Assembly (NCBI GenBank): GCA_947177165.1
Contig: CAMWTP010000051.1
Coordinates: 1-37,426 of the forward strand
DNA: 37,426 nt
Direction: 5' to 3'
Origin: an uncultured Lachnospiraceae bacterium
Lineage (GTDB): Bacteria; Bacillota; Clostridia; Lachnospirales; Lachnospiraceae
The stretch's first letter is position 1. Each line of letters starts with the position of its first letter. Below the pieces are notes generated by a model. It was not told where the DNA came from. It made no database searches and was given only the letters and a program-made list of their open reading frames with translations. The position numbers were made by a program, and so were the translations under genes. Below are positions 9,040 to 16,700 of the stretch, one piece after another.

Positions 9040-9327
9040 ATGTCCACAATCGATTTAATGATTCTAGGCTCTCTCTGCCAGAGTCCCAAAAGCGCATACG
9101 ACCTGCAAAAACAGATTGAAGCACGCAATCTGTCCCGCTGGATAAAAATTGGTTCTTTTACTGTATACAAAAAAGTCGCGCTCTATGAAAAAAAGGGATA
9201 CGTGACCAGCGAGACAACGAAGAGTGGTAAGATGCCTGAAAAAACGATTTACACGCTCACTCCGTCCGGGAAAAAAGAGTTTTCAGACTTAATGACAAAA
9301 TTTTCACTGACGGAAACAAAAATGTAG
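9040..9327 (+). pseudogene. PadR-family regulator, 3' end lost to element insertion
   Basis: The N-terminal winged-helix domain of a PadR regulator is intact: LMILGSLCQSPKSAYDLQK, then a wing with TIYTLTPSGKKEF. The frame stops at 95 residues, whereas members with this start are normally about 170-190 residues with a C-terminal helical dimer domain. The stop falls next to the integrase-end repeats (from 9330), so the element very likely interrupted the gene within its last 8-10 codons here. The remainder should lie at the other end of the element, outside the window. Promoter and GGGAAGGGA RBS are intact; the truncated wHTH may still be made. Confidence 0.7.
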
Positions 9328-9329
9328 AT

Positions 9330-9408
9330 AATCCACATTAGTCCAAACAAGGGCAACAGTGCTGAAATCTCCGCATTTCATTATATAACATCAATCCACA
9401 TTAGTCCA
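9330..9408. repeat. Integrase arm-type direct repeats at element end
   Basis: The 16-mer AATCCACATTAGTCCA occurs at 9330-9345 and 9393-9408, 63 bp apart and in the same orientation, between the truncated padR and the integrase 3' end. This position and pattern match the N-domain (arm) binding sites of Tn916-type integrases. The element end (att site) should lie just left of 9330. Confidence 0.65.
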
Positions 9409-9422
9409 CCAAAGTTCAAAAA

Positions 9423-9460
9423 TTTGATGTACTTTTGATGTATTCTGTCTTTTTTGATGT
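9423..9460 (+). repeat. TTTGATGT short direct repeats (x3)
   Basis: TTTGATGT occurs at 9423-9430, 9434-9441 and 9453-9460 beside the integrase stop. These may be additional integrase or excisionase contacts. No other function is visible. Confidence 0.4.
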
Positions 9461-9501
9461 CAGGTATGTTTTAGGAATTGCCCCCTCTCAAGGACTTCTT
9501 C

Positions 9502-10734
9502 CTAAAAAACGTCACTATTATTTTCCAGAGCTTTAATTGCTTCCCTTTTCTTCGCATCCGTTGCTTCCGCATATATATCCATCGTCGTTTCAATGTTTGC
9601 GTGGCCCATGATACTCTGGATCACTTTGAGATTTGTTTCATTCTCACAAAATCTCGTGCAAAACGTATGCCTGATGTGGTGACACGAAAAATGAGGAATC
9701 AATATCGGGCGTCTGCTTGCCCGTTTTGCCTTAATGATTTCTTCAGCATTGTAGGCTTCGTATATCCGTTTGATTGCGAGATTGATTACACTGGGCTTGT
9801 GAATAATACCGTCTTTGTTGCAGAAGATAAATCCACTCATTCCATCAACCACCTGCACATTAAAACCTTTTTCTTTCTGCGCCTCATACTCATCCCGAAA
9901 AGCCTTCTCAACAGCTTCCATCATCGGTATAATACGCACTCCGGCTTCGGTTTTGGGTGTGGATATATGAAATTCACTTTTTCCATTCTCCATTACCCGG
10001 TAGATCGCTGCATGGTTAATGCTAATCGTTTTGTTCTCGTAATCTAAATCTTCCCAACGCAGGCCAATCATTTCCCCAATACGGCATCCGGTTCCAAAAA
10101 GAGCTGTGAACAACGGCAACCAATGACAATACACTGGACTTTCAGCTACATAATTCAGAAATGCCCTCTGCTGTTCCAGAGTAAGTGCGTGTCTGATGCC
10201 TTTATTCTTACCGTCTTTCTTTTTGATCTCTGCCATTACACCGCTTGCAGGATTATTGCGTATCACGTCATCCCTCACAGCCATTTGAAAAGTAGGATGC
10301 AATACAGTATGTATATTATCCAATGTATTCGGTTGCAATCCCGCTTCATTCAACAGGGAGTAGTAGAAGAAACGCACATCGGAATACTTTATTTCACTGA
10401 TAATCCTTTTCCCGAATGTGTCTCTGACATAGTGGTCATACATATATTTGTAATTCACCCGTGTATGTTCCTTCAAATCATACTTTGTCGAAATATACCT
10501 GTCAAAAGCATAATTCAATGTCGTTTTTCCACTACAATAACTTTCCAAACCGTCAAGCTGATCACGGACAAGTGCTTTTTCCTTTTCCCTTAACTCCATA
10601 AGGTCATTTGCATATACAACGTGTCTTTTCCCGCTCGGATCAGTGTACTGATAGATATACCTTTTGTCGCTTTTTCTCTGGCTCTCTCCCTTCCTTAATA
10701 CTCTGCCTTTTAAATCTTTCCGTGACTTTGACAT
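9502..10734 (-). CDS. int: Tn916-family tyrosine recombinase/integrase
   Basis: A 410-residue integrase. The N-terminal arm-binding domain (about 8-60) resembles that of Tn916 Int, followed by the SAM-like core-binding domain (about 70-165) and the catalytic domain. All catalytic residues are visible: R218 (GTGCRIGE), K261 (TPKTEAGVR), H352/R355 (HHIRHTF), H378 (GHAN) and nucleophile Y388 (MDIYAEAT). It should carry out excision and integration of the surrounding element. The start ATG has GGAAGG upstream. The gene reads inward from the element end at about 9330, as in Tn916 relatives. Confidence 0.95.
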   Translation of the reverse strand: MSKSRKDLKGRVLRKGESQRKSDKRYIYQYTDPSGKRHVVYANDLMELREKEKALVRDQLDGLESYCSGKTTLNYAFDRYISTKYDLKEHTRVNYKYMYDHYVRDTFGKRIISEIKYSDVRFFYYSLLNEAGLQPNTLDNIHTVLHPTFQMAVRDDVIRNNPASGVMAEIKKKDGKNKGIRHALTLEQQRAFLNYVAESPVYCHWLPLFTALFGTGCRIGEMIGLRWEDLDYENKTISINHAAIYRVMENGKSEFHISTPKTEAGVRIIPMMEAVEKAFRDEYEAQKEKGFNVQVVDGMSGFIFCNKDGIIHKPSVINLAIKRIYEAYNAEEIIKAKRASRRPILIPHFSCHHIRHTFCTRFCENETNLKVIQSIMGHANIETTMDIYAEATDAKKREAIKALENNSDVF

Positions 10735-10779
10735 AATGCACCACCTTCCTTTTGTAACAGAAAGAGGTCACAAATGCCA

Positions 10780-10965
10780 TTACTCGTTCTTTTTCCCGTT
10801 CTCCTGCTCACGCAGTTTCTTAAATCCCTGAACGAGTGTCTGTGTTATGGTAAGATTATGATTGCTTGCATATTCGGTTATATCTGTATGCTCGTCTTTC
10901 GTGAGGCGGATAAAAACACCTTCACTTCTCGGATTTTCCAATCTTGGTCTGCCCGTTCTGGCCAC
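10780..10965 (-). CDS. Ribbon-helix-helix (CopG/Arc-like) DNA-binding protein
   Basis: A 61-residue protein starting MARTGRPRLENPRSEG, followed by VFIRLTKDEH (the beta strand), then two helices (TDITEYASNHN and ITQTLVQGFKKL). This is the usual small RHH regulator found beside integrases of Firmicute conjugative elements. The start is GTG with AGGTGATGG upstream. A long perfect palindrome (11009-11045) lies just upstream and is the natural candidate for its operator. It probably controls int/xis expression. Confidence 0.75.
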   Translation of the reverse strand: MARTGRPRLENPRSEGVFIRLTKDEHTDITEYASNHNLTITQTLVQGFKKLREQENGKKNE

Positions 10966-11008
10966 CCGCCATCACCTACCTTTCATAACCTCACTAACAT
11001 CATACTAC

Positions 11009-11045
11009 TTGTATATCAAAAAGTCAACAACTTTTTGATATACAA
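11009..11045. promoter_or_regulatory. Perfect 16-bp-arm palindrome, probable operator
   Basis: Arms TTGTATATCAAAAAGT (11009-11024) and its exact complement (11030-11045) surround CAACA. It sits between the Xis-like and RHH genes. The AT-rich stem without a proper U-tract favours a DNA operator over a terminator, but both are possible. Confidence 0.55.
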
Positions 11046-11074
11046 TAATTTGTTTCCTCTATTCATGCTCCAAT

Positions 11075-11266
11075 CTATACACGGAAAGATTCCAGATATT
11101 CTTCAAAAATCGGTACGCTCACGAGAGTAATACGGTTAATTTTATATACCGCACGGGCTTCCTGCGCCAGCTTCATAAAACTGTGCTTGCTCATTGAATA
11201 CCTCTCTGCTCCTTCGTCATATCTAATGAAATCTTTCCTTTTAACTTTTGCTTCCAAGTTCACCAC
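11075..11266 (-). CDS. Excisionase-like DUF6462 protein
   Basis: A small basic protein with the conserved pattern KRKDFIRYDEGAERYSMSKHSF, then VYKINRITLVSVPIFEEYLE. This is the form of the DUF6462 group, which takes the place of Xis next to Tn916-type integrases and has a winged-helix/MerR-like fold. It probably directs excision with Int. Start choice is uncertain: GTG at 11266 gives 63 residues, while TTG at 11257 has a better spaced AGAGG (about 11267-11272). The key segment (given in two parts above) is well conserved with family members as I recall them. Confidence 0.75.
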   Translation of the reverse strand: MVNLEAKVKRKDFIRYDEGAERYSMSKHSFMKLAQEARAVYKINRITLVSVPIFEEYLESFRV

Positions 11267-11803
11267 CTCTTTTCCGAAAGATTGTCCTTTTTCTCTTGCT
11301 ATGGTTTTGGCATATCTGCCAATAAAAACACACCCAATAATTGGATATACTTTTATTGGAAGATATTAAAAAACGCATACGAGTGACAGATCAGTACACT
11401 GTCCACATCGGTATCGCACCGTCATTCTAAATTGACCGGAAAATCCGGAAGTATCATTATCAAAGATATGCCTCATAGCCCCATGTAACTGCTACACTTT
11501 TTGCCAGACATTTATCGCTCACCGCCTTAACTTCAATACCAGATTTCAGTATTCCTTCGTATACACTCCCATACAAAAATAAGAGCAGGCAGCTCTTGGC
11601 GTGTCCGCATAGCGGCTCCTCACATCCCACACGTCCCGTATGCATTTACATATTCAATTTTCAAGGTGCGCTCCGGCAGAAATCTTCCTGCCTGTTTTGG
11701 ATAAAATCATCTCTGGACTTGTCAGCCCAAAAAGCACATAAGCACTCTCCGTCTGCTATGAACGGTTCTTGTAAAGATTATGTGCTTTAGCGGAATGACA
11801 AGT
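11267..11803. other. Non-coding stretch with nested inverted repeats
   Basis: I see no convincing gene in these 537 bases. Visible structures: an outer inverted repeat CCAATAAAA/TTTTATTGG (11319-11359) with the inner palindrome CCAATAATTGG (11334-11344), upstream of the Xis-like gene and possibly its operator; and a large two-level inverted repeat directly after the HTH gene stop, ACTTGTCA/TGACAAGT (11717-11803) enclosing AAAGCACATAA/TTATGTGCTTT (11731-11788). A 61-codon frame on the minus strand (11460-11645) has no recognisable features and was not called. Confidence 0.5.
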
Positions 11804-12133
11804 TTATATCTCCAGTTTATCTGGGCCGTACTTATACATAATCTGTAATAAAATTTTCTTATGTATTCCCTCTGTTTGTCGGTATATCTCGCACAAAGTA
11901 TTTAGCTCGTCAGAAGAAAGGGTATTTATGTATGGCTTGTAATCATCTCCCATGAAAATCCCTCCAGCCCCACCCTGCTGTGTGTAAATAGGAAAGTTCG
12001 GAGATAAAGCCTGAATATCATTTCGTATTGTACGGGTGGTAACTCCAAATTCTTCTGCCAGCTCTTTTGCTGTTGTACGCCGCCGGACAATCAGAATGTT
12101 TACGATCTCCATCCTGCGGTCAGTGGTATTCAT
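11804..12133 (-). CDS. HTH (DeoR/HTH_11-type) regulator
   Basis: A 109-residue protein with an N-terminal winged helix: RMEIVNILIVRRRTTAKELA, then EEFGVTTRTIRNDIQALS, the recognition helix typical of HTH_11/DeoR-type domains. A short C-terminal region (about 55-109) has no effector domain. Similar short regulators sit between Xis and mob genes in gut mobile elements. The RBS GGAGAGGAGG is close upstream. The perfect palindrome at 12181-12205 lies about 50 bp upstream and probably is its own operator. Confidence 0.8.
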   Translation of the reverse strand: MNTTDRRMEIVNILIVRRRTTAKELAEEFGVTTRTIRNDIQALSPNFPIYTQQGGAGGIFMGDDYKPYINTLSSDELNTLCEIYRQTEGIHKKILLQIMYKYGPDKLEI

Positions 12134-12180
12134 GCTTCACCTCCTCTCCTTTAATAAGTTCCAATCATAGTCTACAAAAC

Positions 12181-12205
12181 GTATAGGAAAATACCTTTCC
12201 TATAC
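12181..12205. promoter_or_regulatory. Perfect 10-bp-arm operator palindrome
   Basis: GTATAGGAAA-ATACC-TTTCCTATAC, exact arms with a 5-bp centre, about 50 bp upstream of the HTH gene. Its size, symmetry and position fit a dimeric repressor site for that regulator. Confidence 0.65.
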
Positions 12206-12369
12206 AAAAAATTATTTCAGGAAAATTTTTCAGCCGCTTCCAGCTCTTTTCCCATGCTGAAAATCATGCTTTCCTTTTTTGCTTTTCGTTTGTATCTCTG
12301 ATTGACTTTTACCCTGCCGCTTGTTAAAATCTTTAGTGGATAAAATCACAAATTCATAAAAGTACACTC

Positions 12370-12430
12370 AAACTGCTATGAGCCGGAACAGGGTAGCTAT
12401 GCCCTGCTCTGGTTGTGGCAGTTTTTTATT
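12370..12430 (+). terminator. Strong hairpin with U-tract (terminator or attenuator)
   Basis: AAACTGC (12370-12376) pairs with GCAGTTT (12418-12424), with an inner CAGGG/CCCTG stem, followed by TTTTATTT on the plus strand. It lies about 370 bp upstream of mobC in the same direction, so it could stop leader transcripts of the mob operon. Confidence 0.6.
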
Positions 12431-12480
12431 TATCAAAACAATCCTCTGAAAGCCAGATACCGAAAGGCTTTACAAAAGAC

Positions 12481-12720
12481 CGGGCGGTAACGCCCTTATG
12501 TGTTGTAAGACACTCGCCTAAGCTCGTACAACACGCAAACTCCCTACGGGCAGTTTGCAGAAGAATAGCAAGCACTGCCTATGGACGTCCATAGGCTTCG
12601 ATTTGCCCAAGTTTCTCCAAGTGGAAACTTGAGAAAATCGGCTTGCAGAGGGCATATCCCCCTGACCCCCTTTGCGCTCCAAAATTCAGGAATTACCTCT
12701 GCGGAATTTCTGAATTTTTA
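12481..12720. other. Probable origin of transfer (oriT) region
   Basis: A hairpin-dense stretch directly upstream of mobC: GGGCG/CGCCC (12482-12495), TGTTGTA/TACAACA (12501-12533), GCAAACT/AGTTTGC (12535-12558), the perfect palindrome GCCTATGGACGTCCATAGGC (12577-12596), CAAGTTTC/GAAACTTG (12608-12631), then the unpaired CATATCCCCCTGACCCCCTT (12653-12672), and AAAATTCAG/CTGAATTTT (12681-12718). Inverted repeats next to a C-rich single-stranded segment and the mobC-relaxase pair are the usual layout of a nic region; the nic site itself is inferred. Confidence 0.6.
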
Positions 12721-12797
12721 CGCTTGAAAAACCTCCCTGCCGGATACGGCATATTGCAAAAAACAAAACATTTTTTATGAAAGGAGCTACCCAAACA

Positions 12798-13139
12798 ATG
12801 GAGAACAGAGTGCGCCAAAACCGCTTGACCTTACGTCTGAGCGATGATGAACTTTACATACTGGAGCAGAAATTCAAAGCCTCCAATATGAAAGACAAAT
12901 CCTCTTTCCTACGGTACCTGATTATATACGGCTATGTCTATGACATTGACTATTCCGAGCTTCGGGAATACAATGCTGCGCTTGCTAAAATCGGGAACAA
13001 TTTGAACCAGATTGCAAAGCGCATGAATGCCACAGGTAACGTATATAAAGCCGATGTAAAAGAAGTAAAGGAGCTGATGCAAAAGGTATGGCATACACAA
13101 AAATCCATGCTATCACGGCAACCGTCAATAAAGCAGTAG
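12798..13139 (+). CDS. mobC: MobC-like relaxosome accessory protein
   Basis: Start MENRVRQNRL at 12798 is preferred because AAAGGAG lies about 11 bases upstream; the earlier ATG (12777) would contain that RBS. The 113-residue product has an RHH-type N-terminus (NRLTLRLSDDELYILEQKF) and the MobC/PF05713 core, ending in the AALAKIGNNLNQIAKRMNAT helix. It binds oriT and helps the relaxase nick. Its last 52 bases overlap the relaxase start in another frame, so the two are translationally coupled. Confidence 0.88.
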   Translation: MENRVRQNRLTLRLSDDELYILEQKFKASNMKDKSSFLRYLIIYGYVYDIDYSELREYNAALAKIGNNLNQIAKRMNATGNVYKADVKEVKELMQKVWHTQKSMLSRQPSIKQ

Positions 13140-14488
13140 ACTACATCTGTAACCCCGCCAAAACTGATGAGGGCATACTGATTTCTTCTTATGGTTGCAG
13201 CCCTGAAACCGCCGCCTATGATTTCAAATTTGCGCTGTCAAAAACCAGCCAGTCCAGTCCAAATAAAGCCTATCATCTGATACAGTCTTTTCTCCCTGGT
13301 GAAGTTTCTTATAAGGAAGCCCACCAGATAGGCGTAGAGCTTGCCGACAAACTTTTAGAGGGCAAATACTCCTATGTTGTCACCACGCACATTGATAAAG
13401 GGCACGTCCATAACCACATCATTTTCTGCGCCGCTGATAACATAAACCACGAGAAATACCACGACTGTAAAAAGACCTATTACAATATCCGCAATCTGAG
13501 CGATACCCTCTGCAGGGAGCATGAATTATCTGTTATCACTCCGGGAGAAAAGCGGGGCAAAACTTACAAGGAATGGCAGGCTGGCAAAAATGGTTCCGCA
13601 TGGAAAGAACAGTTAAAAGCCGACATTGACGAAGCAATAAAAAACGCTGAAACTTACGAGGACTGCATTGAACTGATCCGGGCAAAAGGCTACGAAATCA
13701 AAGGCGAGGACTTCGGGGAAAAAGCGCATAAATTTATCTCATTCCGTCCTCTGGACAGGGAGCGTTTTATCCGTGGCAGTGCAAAGTCTTTAGGTGCGGA
13801 GTACACCAAAGAACGGATCAAGGAGCGCATTGAGGAAAAGGCACTTGTAAAGGATAAAAAGCGTGTTCCGTTCCCTGTCAGAAAAAAGCCCATTGTCAAA
13901 GATTATTCAAGGAAAAATCTCATTGACACCACCGAGGAAAAATTCACACAAAGCCCCAGCTTGAAACATTGGGCAGACATCCAAAACCTTAAAATTGCCG
14001 CCGCAAGCTACAGTCAGGCAGGCTCCATAGCAGAGCTTGAAAAACAGATTGCCGCCAAGTCCACACTGGCAAAAACAGCTCGTGAGAGCCTTGTGGAAAC
14101 CGAGCGCCAGCTAAAGGATTTTGGGCAGGTTTTGAAGTATGCAGAGCAGTATAAAGCCAACCATATCTATCATGTGCGCTACCAGAAGTCCAAGGATAAA
14201 GACGCCTACCTGCGCCGCCATGAAACGGAGCTTATTCTTCACGACGGTGCTGAAAATATGCTGAAGCGTTTTGGCATCAATCCGAAGAATATTGACGTTG
14301 AAAAACTCCGCAGCGATTACAATGCACTTTATTCCAAAAAGCAGGCTCTACAGAAAACTTATAAAGCTGCTGAGAAAGAAACCGCCGATCTTAACCGGAA
14401 ACTGGATACTCTCAACCAATATCTTGCCCGCACTCCAAGACAGCAGGTTGTTGACAAAAAAATTGATAAAGATACGCAATCTCTCTAA
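13088..14488 (+). CDS. mobA: MobA/VirD2-type relaxase (MOBP class)
   Basis: A 466-residue relaxase. The N-terminal domain starts MAYTKIHAIT with candidate nucleophiles Y19 and Y35. The HLIQSF motif is at about 63-68, and the metal-binding three-histidine motif HIDKGHVHNH is at 101-110 (H101, H106, H108, H110). The C-terminal third (about 310-450) is a charged coiled coil. The relaxase nicks oriT and leads the DNA strand into the recipient. It overlaps mobC and is followed by a hairpin at 14501-14548. Length and ends look complete. It is shorter than relaxases carrying added helicase or primase domains. Confidence 0.92.
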   Translation: MAYTKIHAITATVNKAVDYICNPAKTDEGILISSYGCSPETAAYDFKFALSKTSQSSPNKAYHLIQSFLPGEVSYKEAHQIGVELADKLLEGKYSYVVTTHIDKGHVHNHIIFCAADNINHEKYHDCKKTYYNIRNLSDTLCREHELSVITPGEKRGKTYKEWQAGKNGSAWKEQLKADIDEAIKNAETYEDCIELIRAKGYEIKGEDFGEKAHKFISFRPLDRERFIRGSAKSLGAEYTKERIKERIEEKALVKDKKRVPFPVRKKPIVKDYSRKNLIDTTEEKFTQSPSLKHWADIQNLKIAAASYSQAGSIAELEKQIAAKSTLAKTARESLVETERQLKDFGQVLKYAEQYKANHIYHVRYQKSKDKDAYLRRHETELILHDGAENMLKRFGINPKNIDVEKLRSDYNALYSKKQALQKTYKAAEKETADLNRKLDTLNQYLARTPRQQVVDKKIDKDTQSL

Positions 14489-14916
14489 ATTCGACATTGA
14501 AAAAGGTGCATCGTTTAGAAGCTCCCACTTCATCACGATACACCTTTTACTGTGCGGCAATCCGCCAATGCTTTTATTTGTACGCTTTCGTACATTCCCA
14601 TACCTTTTTATCATAATGCTCTCCATTTGCATCTCAAAACTATTGACAAGTTCCCATACTAATCAACAGTCTTTACACTTCTATTTCTTCCTATATATTT
14701 AAAGGCGTACTGTAATCGCACCATTTATAATGAAACGCAGTACGCCATCCAAAATATATACTTTTCTTTTACTGTCTTTAAGCACATCAAACCATTGCGG
14801 AAAGTTCGTATATGCTCTCATATCTATGCCTCGCATCAAAGCCACCTCGATTCCCCTATCTGCCAGAAACTGGGGAAGTCTGCCCTATCCGGCTGTGGCT
14901 TATTCCTGCTATCATA
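14489..14916. other. Junction between mob module and cargo
   Basis: This gap holds a terminator-like hairpin AAAAGGTG/CACCTTTT with matching ATCG/CGAT continuation (14501-14548) after the relaxase, and a 9-bp inverted repeat GGCGTACTG/CAGTACGCC (14704-14746). On the minus strand a 45-codon frame (14699-14836) is open, listed separately. Nothing else is interpretable. Confidence 0.45.
14699..14836 (-). pseudogene. Possible gene remnant, 45 codons
   Basis: A short frame starting MRGIDMRAYTNFPQW and ending GAITVRL. A further protein-like stretch in the same frame lies upstream (LPQFLADRGIEVALM) as far as an in-frame TAG near 14890. GAGGTGG lies 6 bases before the ATG. The composition looks protein-like, and a start-less upstream extension suggests the tail of a decayed gene. 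I do not recognise the family; it could be chance. Confidence 0.25.
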
Positions 14917-15333
14917 TTAAGAATCAAGAGATTCCAGCAATTCTGTGATTTTTTCACCAAGCTCGGAAGCAGGCATATATATCCCCTGATATGGCTGCTC
15001 AACATACTCTTTTCCATTCTTCTCATAAAAGAACACTGTTTTTCCCGGGCCATCAGAACAGTTAAGATTTATAGTTATACACCCTTCAACATTTGGGGAA
15101 TCATTTATACTCGATTGGCTTGTTGATTCCATATCTGTCAAAATAGACATAAAATCTGCCATCCATTGTTCATCAATAGAAGTAGCAGTTATATCACCGC
15201 TTACAACAGAAATAGAAGTTAAATCTCCTACTTCCGGCAAAACAATAGGGTCTGCTACTTTCTGCGAAGAACAAGCGGAAAGTAAACAAACGACAATAAA
15301 ACTTATAATATGCAATGCCATTCTTTTCTTCAT
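14917..15333 (-). CDS. Lipoprotein, DUF5301-like
   Basis: A 138-residue protein with a lipoprotein signal peptide: basic KKR, hydrophobic LHIISFIVVCLL, and lipobox LSAC with C21 as the lipidated residue. The mature part has the pattern DEQWMADFMSILTDMESTSQ ... VFFYEKNGKEYVEQPYQGIY, which recalls DUF5301 proteins (assignment from memory). It should be anchored on the outer face of the membrane. AGGAGG lies 7 bases upstream. It is the last gene of the minus-strand run that I connect to the LytTR sites. Confidence 0.75.
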   Translation of the reverse strand: MKKRMALHIISFIVVCLLSACSSQKVADPIVLPEVGDLTSISVVSGDITATSIDEQWMADFMSILTDMESTSQSSINDSPNVEGCITINLNCSDGPGKTVFFYEKNGKEYVEQPYQGIYMPASELGEKITELLESLDS

Positions 15334-15457
15334 AAAAATCCTCCTTTCACTGCTCCCCGAAACCGGGCATCTATGAACACAACACTCCTAAAAGTGATTC
15401 GTACCTTTCCGTTTCATTTTTTATATCTTCGGTAGTGACACCGTAATATAAATATAT

Positions 15458-16024
15458 CTATTTATACAGTTTCCTTAACTGTTTCATGATCTTCTTCTCC
15501 CTGCTGCTAAATGAACCGACAAGTACCTGCCAGACAGTTTCCACACCTATTCTCATACGATCATTCTCTGCCCATTTAATCTCATATATGTGGAAATCTA
15601 TGGGGAAGATATCATCCGCAATTTCCTCTGCCATCCTATTCCGCTCATAAATCTGCTCACCAAACACCTTTAAGGCTTCCACATCCTCTCTTTCCGGTGG
15701 CTCCAAGTCCATCAACTCTCCCAACAAATCCGGGCGGTGACGCATGATAAGGGATGTTTTTAAGCTGTTCCTCTGTTCCAGATAATTATGAGACTGCTGC
15801 GAAACCTCCACTGCACCGTACTCCCGTTTCAGCCATTCCACGACTTCCTCCAGTGTATGGTGATTGGCAGTAATCCGTTTTTTTATCCTATTCCTCTTTA
15901 TTTTACGGAAATAATTCTGTATGCGTGTTGTAAGTTTTACCTTACTGCCTTTTCCTGCAATAAAAATACTTGTAGGCCCATCTGCTCCGCCTATAATGGA
16001 TATGCTGCCTGTACCCTTGCCCAT
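15458..16024 (-). CDS. Unknown protein with GGADGPTSIF leader
   Basis: The start at 16024 (MGKGTGSISI) is preferred because GGGAG lies 8 bases upstream; an ATG at 16039 is the alternative. The first 20 or so residues contain IIGGADGPTSIFIAGK. This closely resembles the conserved DGPTSI membrane-region motif of sodium-pumping decarboxylase beta subunits (OadB/GcdB), yet the rest is soluble. A basic segment (KIKRNRIKKR) is followed by a helical region, EEVVEWLKREYG, and a C-terminal part with many acidic residues, ending VLVGSFSSREKKIMKQLRKLY. I do not recognise the main domain. The leader may be a recurrent signal or adaptor rather than a transport element. Confidence 0.65.
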   Translation of the reverse strand: MGKGTGSISIIGGADGPTSIFIAGKGSKVKLTTRIQNYFRKIKRNRIKKRITANHHTLEEVVEWLKREYGAVEVSQQSHNYLEQRNSLKTSLIMRHRPDLLGELMDLEPPEREDVEALKVFGEQIYERNRMAEEIADDIFPIDFHIYEIKWAENDRMRIGVETVWQVLVGSFSSREKKIMKQLRKLYK

Positions 16025-16129
16025 ATCTACATCTCCCATTCAAAATAAAATTCCCGCTTTCTGAGACTTATTAGTTATTGATATACAGCCACGAGATTGT
16101 ATGCTTTATTATCACATACGAGAAACTAT

Positions 16130-16552
16130 CTACTGCCCTGTGATTTCTAAAATATATTGATATGCAAATTCGATTCCACTACAAGTCAATTTTTCACACA
16201 TATGTGGTGGATCGCTCTCCAAGAAACCTGTAGGCCGTAATTCAAAGCATCTTAATGAACCAAATGTTTTATCAAAGGAAGACGCAAAATTATAACAGGC
16301 TGATACAATTTCATCTTCTGTTTTTCCCAACATATGGAGATAAATTCCTATAAACATAAGCGCACCTTCAACTAAGCCGCACTGCGCTCTGTATCCACCA
16401 GCTCCATGCATTCCGACCGCAGACCAGATTGTTTGCTGTTCAACAGAAATTTCAAATAATTCACTCAAACAAATAATAGTTGTTCTCGCACAATTTATAT
16501 CATTGTTCCAGTACAATTCATGTACCCGATTTATTAAATATTCTTTCATCAT
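16130..16552 (-). CDS. C_GCAxxG_C_C family redox-type protein
   Basis: The start at 16552 (MMKEYLINR) has GAGGTG about 9 bases upstream, giving about 140 residues. Conserved cysteines follow the family pattern (PF09719): C21 in NDINCARTTIICL, QCGLVEGALMFIGIYLHMLG as the GC-containing core helix, then a later C in LRCFEL and the CEKLTC pair near the end. The first GCA is replaced by NCA. Members are thought to be redox or metal-binding proteins, often near membrane or selenium-related genes; the substrate is unknown. Confidence 0.75.
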   Translation of the reverse strand: MMKEYLINRVHELYWNNDINCARTTIICLSELFEISVEQQTIWSAVGMHGAGGYRAQCGLVEGALMFIGIYLHMLGKTEDEIVSACYNFASSFDKTFGSLRCFELRPTGFLESDPPHMCEKLTCSGIEFAYQYILEITGQ

Positions 16553-16700
16553 AATATGGCACCTCAAGGACTTCTTATTTACTGATTCCTCCATTATTCA
16601 CGAAACTGCCCCTGCTCCCCGATCCTCCGTCTACCGGAAACAGTGAAAGCCTGCACACCCTATGTGTCTTATTGGTGATATGCATCCGTAAAGGTATTTC

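Noticed and set aside
11460..11645. 61-codon minus-strand frame between the Xis-like and HTH genes
   Set aside because: No RBS, no domain, odd composition (Cys/Leu-rich); the region looks non-coding.
11009..12720. CRISPR-like array from many short repeats
   Set aside because: The repeats are inverted and of differing sequence, with no regular spacer-repeat period and no cas genes.
14501..14548. Right end (att site) of a small mobilisable element
   Set aside because: The hairpin is better explained as a terminator after the relaxase; no copy of the integrase-end repeats is present here.
14348..14632. 94-codon minus-strand frame at the relaxase end
   Set aside because: Mostly antisense to the relaxase coding region and to a hairpin; no ribosome binding site or domain seen.
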